Assembly (NCBI GenBank): GCA_009602735.1
Contig: WELA01003469.1
Coordinates: 127,395-176,677, forward strand
Length of the DNA stretch: 49,283 nucleotides
Direction of reading: 5' to 3'
Source of the DNA: Mesotaenium endlicherianum
Taxonomy: Eukaryota > Streptophyta > Zygnematophyceae > Zygnematales > Mesotaeniaceae
A program made the translations under genes and the position numbers. The number at the start of each line of letters is the position of its first letter. Position 1 is the stretch's first letter. A model generated the notes under the pieces. That model did not search any database, had not been told where the DNA came from, and was given only the letters and a program-made list of their open reading frames with translations. Shown here one piece after another: positions 20,787-32,725 of this stretch.

Positions 20787-21342
20787 AGCTCACTTCACGC
20801 ATTGAAGTGTGCTACTCTTACAAAATACATGATTTTTATTTTGAACAACGCTGGTACATGAATCAACCTATTCTAAGAAGTATAAATGCCTGGAGACTCT
20901 TCGTAAAATGACCATCAACTTTAGAAAGAGAACAGACACACCATGGAATATAATTAACGAGATTTAATGGACTTGAGGTGTAACGATCTGAGCTTTTTAG
21001 GCATAATTAGGATATATTTCTAATTTCCAAAAATACGTTACACTTTTGAATCGATGAAAGATTGCACTGTGACGAATTTCTCGCCACACACTTGTGCCCA
21101 CAACTTCCGGTCGATTGGCGAAACGACTAGCAATTTTAACGATAACGTATCTTTGATACTTTGCAAAAGAATATTGTGATTAATCATAAGTTTTTTTGAT
21201 TAATTACAAACGATTAATTAAGAACTACTTAACTTATTATGACTTTCATTATTTCGGATAATGTCTGTCACAATGTTTCGACTTAACGACGATCGCTAAA
21301 TCGAAAAAAACCCGAATCGGTGACTCAAGAATGTCACCGACC

Positions 21343-21395
21343 GAAATCGAACCCGCGACCTCCCGGTCGCGTCAGCGCGATTCTACGATAGTTAT
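21343..21395 (-). repeat. tRNA-like (Pol III B-box) segment
   Basis: The minus strand reads GGTTCGATTTC at 21,353-21,343 inside a stem-like CGCG...CGCG context, resembling the T arm of a tRNA. The 5' half is not convincing. It is probably a SINE or tRNA relic. Confidence 0.35.
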
Positions 21396-21430
21396 AATTC
21401 CAATGAACCCAAAATTACAAAGTTACTTTG

Positions 21431-21495
21431 TACACGAAGGGATTCAAACCCTTGTCCTTTGTTTGAAACGTTCACACCTGACCAATAGGCCAAAG
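21431..21495 (-). repeat. Second tRNA-like segment with A-box-like and B-box motifs
   Basis: The minus strand shows TGGCCTATTGGTCAGG (21,492-21,477), like an A box or D arm, and AAGGGTTTGAATCCCTT (21,454-21,438), a perfect T-arm hairpin with a B box. The acceptor stem does not pair, so this is not a functional tRNA gene. Confidence 0.45.
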
Positions 21496-24400
21496 AGTTT
21501 TTATAAGCTCCCGGTTCATGTTAGACGTACACGTACGCGACCAATCGAACAGTCGCGACTTTTTCAGAAAGTCGCGTGAACATGAAAACACCCTTTTGGC
21601 TTGAAACGATATATCGGAAATCGTCGAAAAGTCTCCAAACGGCCAAACGACGCGTTACAAGCATTCAACCGAATGGGTCATACCCCTTCGCCTGTTTTCG
21701 TCGAACATGAACCAGTGCCCTAGCAGGTAACTCGAAGCACTCCAGTGCCTCACATTGTGCAGATATATGTACTTGCAAGAGTCATTGTGAGTGCAATTCT
21801 CACAGCACGCATTCTACGACTTTACGTTTTTTTTCTCATAGTCTCAAGTATTTAGAAATTCGCAAAGTTGTCGATGATTCTTCCATTAAGTAATTATTTT
21901 TTCTTGAATACCGAGCAAAGATCCTTGAGAAAAGCAAAAACGTTACATAAGGATGGTGCACTTGTAGCATGGGCTTTGGTTTCTACGCGTTGCAAAAACA
22001 CGACTTCGAGAATAAAACGGACGCTAACTTTAAATGTTCCAATCTTTAACCAATTCCGGTTAGTAATTCCACAAACAATGAGATTTGTAACTTCGAATCT
22101 TTGTTGACAAGAAAAATTGAAGATGAAACCACTGAAGAAACTATATTACACGCACCACTAGCCTGGCATCCATAGAACAATGAGTAAAATGGTCTTGTTT
22201 TGAGGTAGGCTAAAGATCTGTTAGGATGAAGCTCAAGTATCAGGGTTGGTGACTTTCCTTAACTGCCCTAAGTCTCGACCACCCTCAGGCTCCAATCACT
22301 CCCAATTTGAAACGGCCGTGTGCCAGGCACCTTTCGTGGTATTTGCTTGGATAGGGTCGGGACTCGGAACTCAAGGCTTGGGTATCGAGAGTCGGAACTC
22401 AAAAACTCGGAGGTTAAGAATGTGAACTCTGGACTTTAGACTTGTCGGCATGTGCTGTTGATCACTTTTGACGCACCATTTTTCAATCTTTTTTGACAAA
22501 CATGATGGCAACATGACATATTTGAACATGACAAGCACAAGTTCAATAAAGTGAGGTGCACGTCAAGTGGAAGCCGCCATCAAGCGTTTTAGATAGCCTG
22601 TAAGGTCATAGGATTGTGGAGTGCATTTTTTGGTCATTTTGATATAAAATTCGTCAAATTTGGTTAAGAATTGAGAAAGTTATGGATTTCAGAAGTTTAA
22701 TTAGTTTAAAGGTTGGTCGACAATTGTCCTTCATTTGCGGTGAGCGCAATCGTCGGATTGACCGACAGCGTCGAGCGATCTGGGTCATTAGAGAGAATTC
22801 AAACCTTCGCGTAATTTCGGCTGACGCGGAGTGCCGACTAGGTCGATTTACCTTTAAGTTTTGAATTAGCCTAGCGCGCCTGAGTTAGTATTTTTTAGAT
22901 ATTTTGATGCATGCATGTGGACGTCAAATCGGCCTGCCACGTCATATGAGGCTGATCTGGCCTACTCAAGATTATTTTGGAAGGGACGATTTGACAAACA
23001 CTTAGAGATTTCGTTGCTAAGCGGCCCTCCCTCTTGGGGGCGAGCGGTCGTCATAGAATACTATAAATAGACATAACTTCTTCGTTTTTTTTATCAATTT
23101 TCAATTTTGTAAATTTCTACGAGTTTGTAATGACAAGGTCTTTCATCCTATTCCATTTGTGAGCAATTTCTTGCTACTCAAAATGTCAAGTAAATTTTCA
23201 TGGCTTTCTTAGTGATATGCCGTTGCACTCTAGAGTATGATTGCAACTAGTCTGGTTCCTCGTGAGTCTTTACGCTTCCACTAGGGCACTCCGCTCCTTT
23301 CATAGCTACAGTTGCCTATGTGATAGCAACATCAAACTTGACATATGGGCGGCTCAAGCAAACACAATGTGCGCGGTGTGATGGCACGTGAAAAAAGATA
23401 AAGTTTTGATTGTTCTATCATATTTAAAGTTACAAAAACTATCAGGTTGTGACGACTTGATAATGATTTACAAGTTCCTTCAGTCTAACGAGCTTGATGC
23501 AAACATGCAATTTTTTGAGTCCTCGCATTGCATCCTATTGCAGGTACTTCACATTTTGTGGACAATTAGTTATGAACCGATCTAATTTTTAGATCACTTC
23601 GAGAAATGGAAAGTATTTGGATTTGTACACAAGTGATTCTCTTATCTTCAAACTTATATCCCACATAAGTCTCGGCGCAAATATTTCTTATCTTGAATGA
23701 TAATCAACAGCCTTCGCATTTTCGTATATTTAGAGCAATTCACTACCTCCACATACACAAACTTAAGTGAAGGTTTGGAATGTATAAGAGGCCGCAAATT
23801 CAAGTTTAAATTACTTGGTTAGGTTTTGGATATTGGATTTTATCTACGCTATGTAGATAAACTTTGATAATTGTACTTCGGGTCTAGTACGCTACACGCG
23901 TCAAATATCTGGATGAAAAGTATTTTTGGACGATATTGAAGTATATAGCAACAATATCGAATAAAATACAACAATTGACAAATTTCATACAACGCACGAC
24001 TCGACCAACAACTCAAAAAATAGTTTTGCGTCTTGACCTATATTTTGAACCAATAATATTGGGGTAAGTCATGTCATGTCCATGTCGGGAAAGATTGAAT
24101 TACGCATGATTAAAATCTCATCTATTTGGAGCTTGATGAAAGGATACATCCCAAAAGACTCCCCCATAAAAATGCCGCTTGAATTGACCAAAGTCTTGTT
24201 TTCTAAAAATCATCTCTGGCCAACGCTAAGGGTTTCGGGGAACATTTGGCAAAATTGGAAAATTTTTGGAAGCATTTTTGTTTGGCAGGATAATATCCCA
24301 AGACATTTTAGGTAAAACCGCACGATATTGGGATTTATGCGGCATCCACTCAAGATTATTATGATGTACCTTTTCGTCGAGAATCGAGTTTTATGACATC

Positions 24401-25200
24401 TAAACGATTTTAAAACATCCAAAATAGCAAATGCATCGAAAAAGTTTTCAATTGTGGCGTCTGCCCGTGAATCCACACGAGATCCTATCATATGTGCCCA
24501 TCGGTCTCGCTATCATGTAACATGGTAACCAAAAGTGGTAGTTTGTGACATATGCGCTTCAGATATCCCAAATAACTACATAACATATTAAATATAAATA
24601 TAAGAAAATATACTATGACGAATAGGCTTGTGATTAGAATAGGAGTAGGAAGTAGTACAAATGCAATCTATCTGCACTTGCACAAACTTCTTAGTCACTG
24701 AAATGAATGGTGAGTATTGTCTTCGAGGATAATAATGTGTGCGAAGTTCTTTGACTTTCACTTTCGATGGTTCGTTAGGATATTTATTTTGGCGAGTTAT
24801 CATAATTATGTGACACTTGTCTGATTGCTTATGTCACAAATCTAGTTTTGCGCAAAGTACTTGTCGCAATACTTCTATTTGAGATTTCGGAAACGAAGGA
24901 GGGAAATGGAGGGTCAGGTAGGGTCCGTGCGAATTCGTGTGGCATGTCATTTGTTCGTGTAAGGCCTACGTGGACGTCATCTACATGCGCGAGGGGTAGT
25001 TTGGTAATTAGTTTGAAAGCAGGGGTAGATTTTGTAATAAAAAAGTTGGGAGGGGTAGTTTTGTAATTTGCCCTTCAGCAAGTGTCGGGACTCGGGACTC
25101 ATGTATGACAAGATATGAACCTGGCGGCTGGTTGTAGCCTATTTGCAATGGCCCACCCAGGCATACCAGTCTAACGTCGGTTTTGCTGCGCCGCCATCTG

Positions 25201-25237
25201 CCTGGAGCAGCCTGGAGCAGCCTGGAGCAGCCTGGAG
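25201..25237. repeat. 10-bp tandem repeat
   Basis: CCTGGAGCAG occurs 3.7 times without mismatch. Confidence 0.9.
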
Positions 25238-25891
25238 GGCCGGACCGTGCATCGAAAGCACGAATACGGAGACCTGTCCAGACTCCAATTCGACTTTTTG
25301 CCCTGGAATTATGATTCAAGCGCATACACTCCCGAATCGAGACTTCAGACGGCTGGTCTAGACTCCATATGTTCCAACTTCCGATCCGGGGGTCAAGCTG
25401 GTGCTTTGGATAACAGCTAGCATGAGCTCACCCACTGCCCAGGGGTACCGGTACAACTGGGTGCAACTCCTCTCGGATAGAGAGGGGAATAGCGGACTTT
25501 TCAAGTTATAAAAGCTATCTCAACAGAATAGACAAGATTCCATATAAGCCGCAGAATATAATTCATTTGTGTAAAACTCGAAATTTCTCATTCTCATAAC
25601 AAAAAAAGAAAATATGCAATGGAGACACAGGCACTTTGCAGGCTATTTACTGTGGGCAACAATTGGGATAACTTGGGGTGGACCTGGGCCGTTGGGGCCG
25701 GTGCTCCGGTGTACTCCGGTAGGGTCGAAAGCTTTTGGTCGTTACTTTTGCGTATCCACGTTGCAGCAGATTGTAGCTGTCTGCAGCAGGTCTGCAGTGG
25801 GCTGCATTCATTTGCAAAATTGCACGTCGACAAATATAAGTAAAGTCGGTGCCACTGTTAACTGGCAGCTGCACTTACCTGCACACTGCTG

Positions 25892-25923
25892 ACTGGTGCA
25901 AACTGGTGCAAACTGGTGCAAAC
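25892..25923. repeat. 11-bp tandem repeat
   Basis: ACTGGTGCAAA occurs about three times in a row. Confidence 0.85.
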
Positions 25924-26040
25924 AGAAAGCACAGGAAATATATTGGGAAATATGGCTGTGACTAGGATGCCTTCATTGAAAACGCGTACATGCGCAGCGC
26001 TGATTGTCTATGGGCCACATTGGGCAGTCCACTGCTTCCT

Positions 26041-26047
26041 TATAAAT
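26041..26047 (+). promoter_or_regulatory. TATA box of the EGF-CAP gene
   Basis: TATAAAT lies about 110 bp upstream of the start codon. No ATG lies between the expected transcription start near 26,072 and the chosen start. Confidence 0.5.
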
Positions 26048-26151
26048 TTGAGCTGCGCAACAAGTATACGAACGTCTAATACAAACCACTCTTACGACGG
26101 CCATAGATCGTAGAACTAGTGCCCAAACAACGCATAGTAAGTCGAAGTAAC

Positions 26152-29100
26152 ATGGGACGCCTTTTGACTATCGTATTGCTGTGTGCCATCGTAAGCTGCG
26201 CCAGTATCTTACACTCAGCGGAAGCAAGGAATGACGCAAGTTCGAAGCCTGCTAAACCTACTAAACCTGGTGCGTGCTCAGGACACGATAATGACGCCGT
26301 AGCTGTGCGCTGTCAATTTCTCTTCAATCTGTTGTGTACACCGAATTTGGGCATGCAGCCGCAAGGCTGCAAGTGCTGTGCATCCTTTGTCCCAACTGGT
26401 TTTGCCATCACTTCTTGTACAATGCTTGAGGTTTACAACCTCTCAAACTTAGCCTTAGTTTGAGAGGCTGACATTTGATAACCTCTATCTTGCCTCTGAG
26501 AAGCGAGAAGGCAATAACTTCTATGAGAGTGCGTACGTGACCTTGTTTGTGACGGAGTCAGGCGTTTGAGGTTCACTCAGAGTTGAATGAATTAAATGCC
26601 AGATAGCGCCTTTGACGACGAACTTCCACGATCACCGCACTTCGAGAACTTTTCCAAGCTCACACCGTGTGTTCTGCTGCATCTGCAGTTTGCAGTGCGA
26701 CGTCATGCCCCGCCAACTCAGTGTGCAAAGTGACTGGTAACACGATCAAGTGCTCCTGCGCTGCCGGCTTTGGCGAGAGGAGAGGGCAGTGCCTCTCAGC
26801 TGGTACACCTCGGACATCCCTTCATCGCGATGCATCCCTTCTCCTCCTCATCCTGTCTTGCTTCGGCCGTCCATACTGCCAAATTTGCACGGAAGCCTAG
26901 TTGGTGCTGTCTCTCTGGGATGGCTACACCCTTATAATTGCATAATTGTATACATAGACGCCTTATTGCTTTGGAAGCCTTGATTCAAGCAGCACTCATC
27001 TACTTTGGCGTAGTCCTTCATTTGCACCCCCTTCTGATGATTGTACCAGCAGCAGCAAGCGACAAGGAGCAAGGGCTTGCAAGTTGCACTGCTGCCGCTT
27101 GCTGACATGCGGCTGTCCATGCGTGTGCGTGCGCGCGTGCATGCAGCGTGCATTTCGGCCAACTGCCCCGCGAACTCGACGTGCGCGACTGGCAAGAACA
27201 AGAAGGTGGCGTGCCAGTGCAATGCCGGCTTCAAGAGCGTCCGGGGCCAGTGCGTCACCCTCAGTGAGTGCGCCACAGCTCACCTCCACGACTCACGACC
27301 CTATAGCTGCTTGTTTGATTGCGTTCTAGCAGCACGCTTTCTGTACCGCAAGGTACGGCGGTTTAGTCCGGGCTGGCATTGCACGCATGAGAAGACACAG
27401 ATAATTGTCTCCTGTCATTTATCTCGAGTTTGTTGGGCCTAAAAACTCCTGTTCGACTGTGTGCACCTCAAAGAGCATGTGTGTGTGTGTGTGCATCTCC
27501 TGACCGTCGCTCCATGTGCGCGTGCAACTCCCCCGCCGCTCCCCCGCCCGGCTAATGTGTGAGCAGACCCCTGCGCCAGCACCACATGCCCGACCAACGC
27601 CGCGTGCTTCAACGAGGCTGTGGGCGACGACATCAAGGCCAGGTGCCGCTGCGGCGCCAACTTCGTCCTCCAGAACGGCGTGTGCGTTCCCCTCGGTGCG
27701 TGCGTGCGTGGCGTGAGCGCTATTCCTGTCCTTTAAGCTCCCTCAGCTTCTGAGCTGCTCGTCAGCGATTGGACGCGTTGCACGCTGGGCCCCCCTCGAG
27801 CACCTGGCTCATTTCTGGACGTGCACGCTCGCTCGCTTGCATGCTGCCATGAATGCCACAACTGGCACGCTCCCCCTCGCACCGTACCTGTAGCTGCTTC
27901 AGCTGTGAGATCTTCCCGGCCGGCTGTGCTGGAGCATGCCGCGTGTCCTGCGTTGATCCTACTGCTGGGAACAAATTGCAGATTGAGGAGGCGGAGACGG
28001 TGATGTATTTGATCTTGCCTTCATTGCTGCCCCGATTACTGCTGCTGAATGTCTCTTTTGCGGCCCAACAGATCCAGCCTCTGCCAGCTGACTAACTTGT
28101 ACTTCTACCAACTGTCGTCCTCCGTGCTTGTGCCCTTCGTTCCGTGCGGTCTGCTGTGCAGACCCCTGCGCCAAGAAGGTGTGCCAGCCCAACGCGGCGT
28201 GCACCGTGACAGGTGGCAAGGCCGTGTGCTCCTGCAAGTCCGGCTTCATTGCCAAGGGCGACGTTTGCGCTGTCCTCTGTGAGTACATGACCCTCCCTCA
28301 CCATCCGTGCCTCAGCCTCCTCCTCGACCTCTACCTCCCCTCGCCTCGGGAGTATTAAGCCTATCTGTATAAATGGAGGTGTTGGTGGTTGGATAGTCCG
28401 CAAGCATTTCCTCCACCACCAGTCTGCAGTTAGCTGGAGCACTGCCATTGTGAAGCACCAGCATCATCGTGCTAGGAGAATCGAGGCCGGCCTTTACATC
28501 CCCGTGCCGCAGTTCAATGGCCAATCATAACCCTCGCTACAGCTGGCTACAAGCAAGAGGACCTGTCGGTCGATTGACGCGTCCGCTAAACGGCGAGTGT
28601 GGCATGTTGGCTGGTGGTGGCGTGGTGGCGTGGATGCTTGCAGCATGTGCGGGCGTGAGGTGCCAGGCCAACGCGGCGTGCTCAGTCGCCAGCGGCAAGG
28701 CCGTGTGCAGCTGCAAGCCCGGCTTCAAGGCCAGCAGGGGCCGCTGCATTGCCGCTGGTACGCCACCAGCCCCCCTTCCCTCCCTCCCTCCCACCCTCCC
28801 TCCCCTTTCTTCCTCTCTCCCTTCCCACTCCTTAATCACCTCTGTGCTGGGCTGTGCTACGAGCTGCTGCCGCTGCTGCTGCTGCTGCTGCCCGCAAGGC
28901 AACCATGCACACAGCGAGCTGGTGGGGCCATGTTGTGAAGGAGGGGAGAGGAGGCTGAGAGACACCTGTGACTGCAGTGCACATGCGGGGCTCCCCGACA
29001 CAAATGTATGCACGGCGGGACCCTCTTGTGAGGCAGCCAGAGGGGGCCACGACTGACTTGATTGCACTCGTCTATGTCGCTGTGCCGCACGCAGACCCGT

Positions 29101-30590
29101 GCGCGAGCGCCACCTGCCCCGTCGACTCCACGTGCTCCGCTGTCAACAACATGGCCGTGTGCACGTGCAACGACGCCACCTTCACCATCGTGGAGGGCGT
29201 CTGCACTCCCCTCGGTCAGCCCCTTCTGCCCTCCTGCCTCTCCTGCTTCTGCTCGTACAACGCGGTTTCTTTTTGCCCACTCTGAAGATGGGTAATTGCC
29301 TCAGCGCCCCACTCCAGTATACAGGGTGGGATGCATCTTTCAGAAAAGCGCCCCTAGTAGTTTGTTTGTGAAGGTCCCTTCTCGCCTTCCTCTGTGGTTT
29401 GACAGCTGGGTGACGATGGTTTTGGAGACGGCGGGCGCAGATAACGGAGGCGACGACGTCAGCACACTCTACCTGGCCGGTCACAATGACGCGAGAGCAG
29501 CTGTGGGCGTGGCTCCTCTGGAGTGGGACGACGCAAGTAAGTCGGCCACCCTGTGCACCTTTCACACCCCAGCGCTGCTTGACTCGATAGGCACACGTAC
29601 ATGCGCATGTGATCCTTTATCTACACGCGTGATTTGTCCGTGGAACTCTCATGCAGGCCCTGCAGGCTGCCATGGCTCTCAGTAGCTGGCCTTAGAAGCA
29701 GTGCCGTTTTTCTTCATTTGTTTTTTTGTTTATTTTACCCTGAATGAGGTAACAAAGAAGCAGACAATGCGCCGCCATCTTGCAGCAGGCACATGCACGT
29801 TGCATGCATTGCGGCTGCCATAGCCTCCAGCCGCAGTTGCCTTTGCATCTCTCCAAAAAAGAAACCTTGCCCAGCTGGCTGCTCTTGGCCCCTCCTCCTC
29901 CTCGCGTCTGACTTGTGCCATGTGCGTGCGACCTCCGTGCGTGATTTCTGTTTTCCTTCTCCACCTGGCAGTTGCCGCCCAGGCCACGTCGTGGGCGGCT
30001 AGCCTGGCCAGCAGCGGGTGCGAGCTCACCAACGGCGACAACGCCGACCTCGGCCAGAACCTGGCCATGGCGGACGGCGCCATGACCCCCGAGGATGCGG
30101 TGGCGGAGTGGGTCGCGGCCGCAGCTCTCTACACTCCGGCTGCCTACCCCGGCGGCTGCAGCGAAGCTGACGGCGCGTGCGACTACTACACTCAGGTAAC
30201 TCCAGGCCCCAGGGGAGTGTGCGAGGCTGCTCACTAGGCAGAGCTCTCCACTGCGGGGTTGTTACTGTGCCGCTGCAAGCTCAGCGTTAGGATGCATCCA
30301 CTCCACTACTTGGCTCCAGTGCATGCAGAGGGAGTTTCGAAGCATGCAATTCCTCCTAGTGCCACGAACCTCTCTCTTGGTTATTTGTGCCTTGCATTGC
30401 GCTTTGAAAAGGGGCTGGCCTGGGTGTTCTGTGATCTGATTGGCTAGCTTCCTTGCTGTGCGAGGTGCAGGTCATATGGGGGGCCACCACAAAGGTGGGA
30501 TGCGGGTCTAGCTCTTGCGCCAGCGGTGCGACGATCCACGTGTGCGACTACAGCCCCGCAGGCAATGTGGATGGTGAACTGCCCTTCTAG
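26152..30590 (+). CDS. Secreted protein with six EGF-like modules and a C-terminal CAP (PR-1/SCP) domain
   Basis: Ten phase-consistent exons: 26152-26269, 26689-26802, 27147-27263, 27567-27695, 28162-28278, 28644-28757, 29095-29214, 29441-29536, 29972-30195, 30471-30590; 422 aa. Residues 1-26 or so form a signal peptide ending near Ala-Glu-Ala. Exons 2-7 each encode one six-Cys EGF-like module (Cys-x4-Cys-x5-Cys ... Cys-x-Cys-x8-10-Cys), and each is flanked by phase-1 introns. Residues 277-422 are a CAP domain with Gly-His-Asn-Asp-Ala-Arg-Ala, Leu-Glu-Trp-Asp, Gly-Gln-Asn-Leu, Tyr-Tyr-Thr-Gln-Val-Ile-Trp and a final Cys-Asp-Tyr-Ser-Pro-Ala-Gly-Asn, as in PR-1. CAP proteins act outside the cell, many binding sterols or lipids. 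Exon 8 has a weak pyrimidine tract, but it is the only acceptor that keeps the frame. Several cavity residues differ from PR-1. Confidence 0.85.
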
Positions 30591-32725
30591 GGTGCCCAGC
30601 GGCTCCCAGGCCCACTATGGGATGCCATGCAGCAGGGAGGCACATTCCCGTGTCTGACACCAATGTAATTCCCTGAGGCGTGCATGAAGTGACGGAGAGA
30701 CTACACTCATCCAAGTTTGGTAAAGTAGCAGGTTCATGCGTCAGCTTGTTTTAGGCATTGTAAGCATCTCTTCATTCTTCATAATTTTTATTTTTATTCT
30801 TTCACATTCTCGGTAAGTATAGTTGTCTGGGAGGATTGGCTCTTGCATGCTTACTGGAAGGGTCAGGACTCCACACAGAGTTTAGATTACTCAGAATATG
30901 GGCATAGGGCAGAGGGCTCATTGGAGGAGCGTAGTTAGCATTCCACTGTAGCAGTGGTGATGGCATAGATTCAAGGCTTTTAACTGAGTTATTTGTCCAA
31001 GGTATAGATATCGTTAAATACCTCTGCTAAAAACCTCGACTGTGGCTGCACCACTGTTGCCAGGTGGAGCGTGTTATCTGGTATTAGAGAAGTAGTGCCT
31101 TCAGCTCTATGCTTAACAACACTTGTATATGCAGGTTATAGATTTATTGAAAGCACTTACTCCCCTTATGTATCTGGCATGTATTGCTTGCTTCTGTCAG
31201 CTGTATTTATACGGGAAGGATGAGGGAAGAGCGTACATTTATGATGATTACTGTATTAGTTTCTTAGTAAAAAGAGTAGTAGAGATGTCCATTGTTTGAG
31301 GTGATGCTAATATCATGAGCCAAAGTTTGCTCTATCGTTCAGATAGAGAAAGGGCACTTATTTCCTTCCCCTAGTGCTCATATGTGACTAGCCTGTGTAA
31401 TAGCTTTTTGTAATACAAACAGGGCTCTATAAGAAAGTTACGACTAAGGAAAGTAAATGGGAGTTAGCTCTCGCTCACTTGAGAATTACTGACCATGGAT
31501 TTGTTAAGTCCCCCCCTGCTTCTCTCCCCCATGCTGACGCTCTTCAAGGGCAGATACTCGAGGCTTGGCCTTTTCCCCCTGCTTGTTCTTGCCCACCCTG
31601 CTCCTGCGTCCTCTTATTACATGCCTAATAAAATAAATCGAAATTTATACACCAGTTCCAAGTTCCTTTGTCCAAGATTTTACAACACACATGCAGGCGT
31701 GAACTTTAAGCTGACTTCCACGTCAACCACTCGTGTCTGATTTTATTTTTTCACTCAGTGCCACTTTTATGCAACAGTGTGTAGTATGTAAGGCATGACA
31801 CAACGCAAGCACATATGTTAAAGCAGCTATAAAGCCCCAGAGAAGAGATGATGCACGTATGCAATGTTCATCTTCTCTATCTCAAAAATAGTCCAGGTAG
31901 AGAATTTCAGGACCTAATGTCTTTAGGGTACACATTAAGCAAATCTTCACGACACTTAAACAAGTAGTTTCTCTCAGACAGGTCAACCGTCGCCTACATT
32001 TTTCTCAGACGTTCAAACATTAAGGCCCACTTTCCTTGCTCGCCCAGGAATCATATTCATCATGGCCTCAAAAGAATCATCATAAGTTGAATAAATACTG
32101 CACATTGTAGCTTTAATTGTCCAAGAAGCGCAGGCACATCTTCATCCATCTCTGCTGGACAACAAATAATTCAGACATCTCTTCAATAAAAAACTGGAAG
32201 TCAATGCTGTCCCTTCCAAAGCAGCAAGGTGCACCATGCACATCACGAAAGCCACTGCAATTTAACAAATGGAGGGCATAGAAAGCATTATTGATACATT
32301 AAGGGAGCAAAATAGTAAAATCGAGAGACTTGTCCAGATTATTTATTTCCATTTTTTGACCCCTTGGCTTTGAATAGCTTCGTTTCCCAAAAGTGAGCAT
32401 GCAACAGTTGAAATATTTCATATCCGAAATCAGGGTCGCACAGGAGGAAAGCAAAGATGCGGACCATGCCTTCTTGCTGCATTAATAGCCCGTCGACCAC
32501 AATATCAGTCAACTGGCTGGCATGCCATGAACCCAAGGGACACCACATGGAGAGCTTCTCCATTCAGCCTCAGCAGAACCTCCAACCACAGACTCCGTGG
32601 CAATAGCATCACAGGCAGCCTTCACGCTCGTTGCCTGAAGCTCTTCCGGGCTGTCTTCAAGTCATGCCAGCCGCACATCTCTACCAACACTGGGACATGG
32701 TGCCTGAGGATCCTGTAAGGCTAGC
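30591..32725. other. 3' regions and intergenic sequence, no gene seen
   Basis: This is the convergent space between the EGF-CAP gene and the zinc-knuckle gene. It is AT-rich and probably holds both 3' UTRs. A 74-codon minus frame at 32,339-32,563 has no recognisable feature and lies in the presumed 3' UTR of the next gene. Confidence 0.5.

Larger units (their letters stand above)
20787..26040. other. AT-rich intergenic stretch without a convincing gene
   Basis: Only short frames without family features are present. The content includes runs of A/T, GATTAATTA-type palindromes near 21,180-21,230, tRNA-like pieces at 21,340-21,495, and short tandem repeats near 25,200 and 25,890. Base composition rises in GC after about 25,100. 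It may be decayed transposon sequence, but no element could be named. Confidence 0.6.

Noticed and set aside
20787-26040. Several frames of 60-110 codons in the AT-rich stretch
   Set aside because: No family motif, no consistent splice partners, and composition like non-coding DNA.
32339-32563. 74-codon minus-strand frame downstream of the zinc-knuckle gene
   Set aside because: It lies in the presumed 3' UTR, has no recognisable feature, and does not join in phase to the upstream exon.
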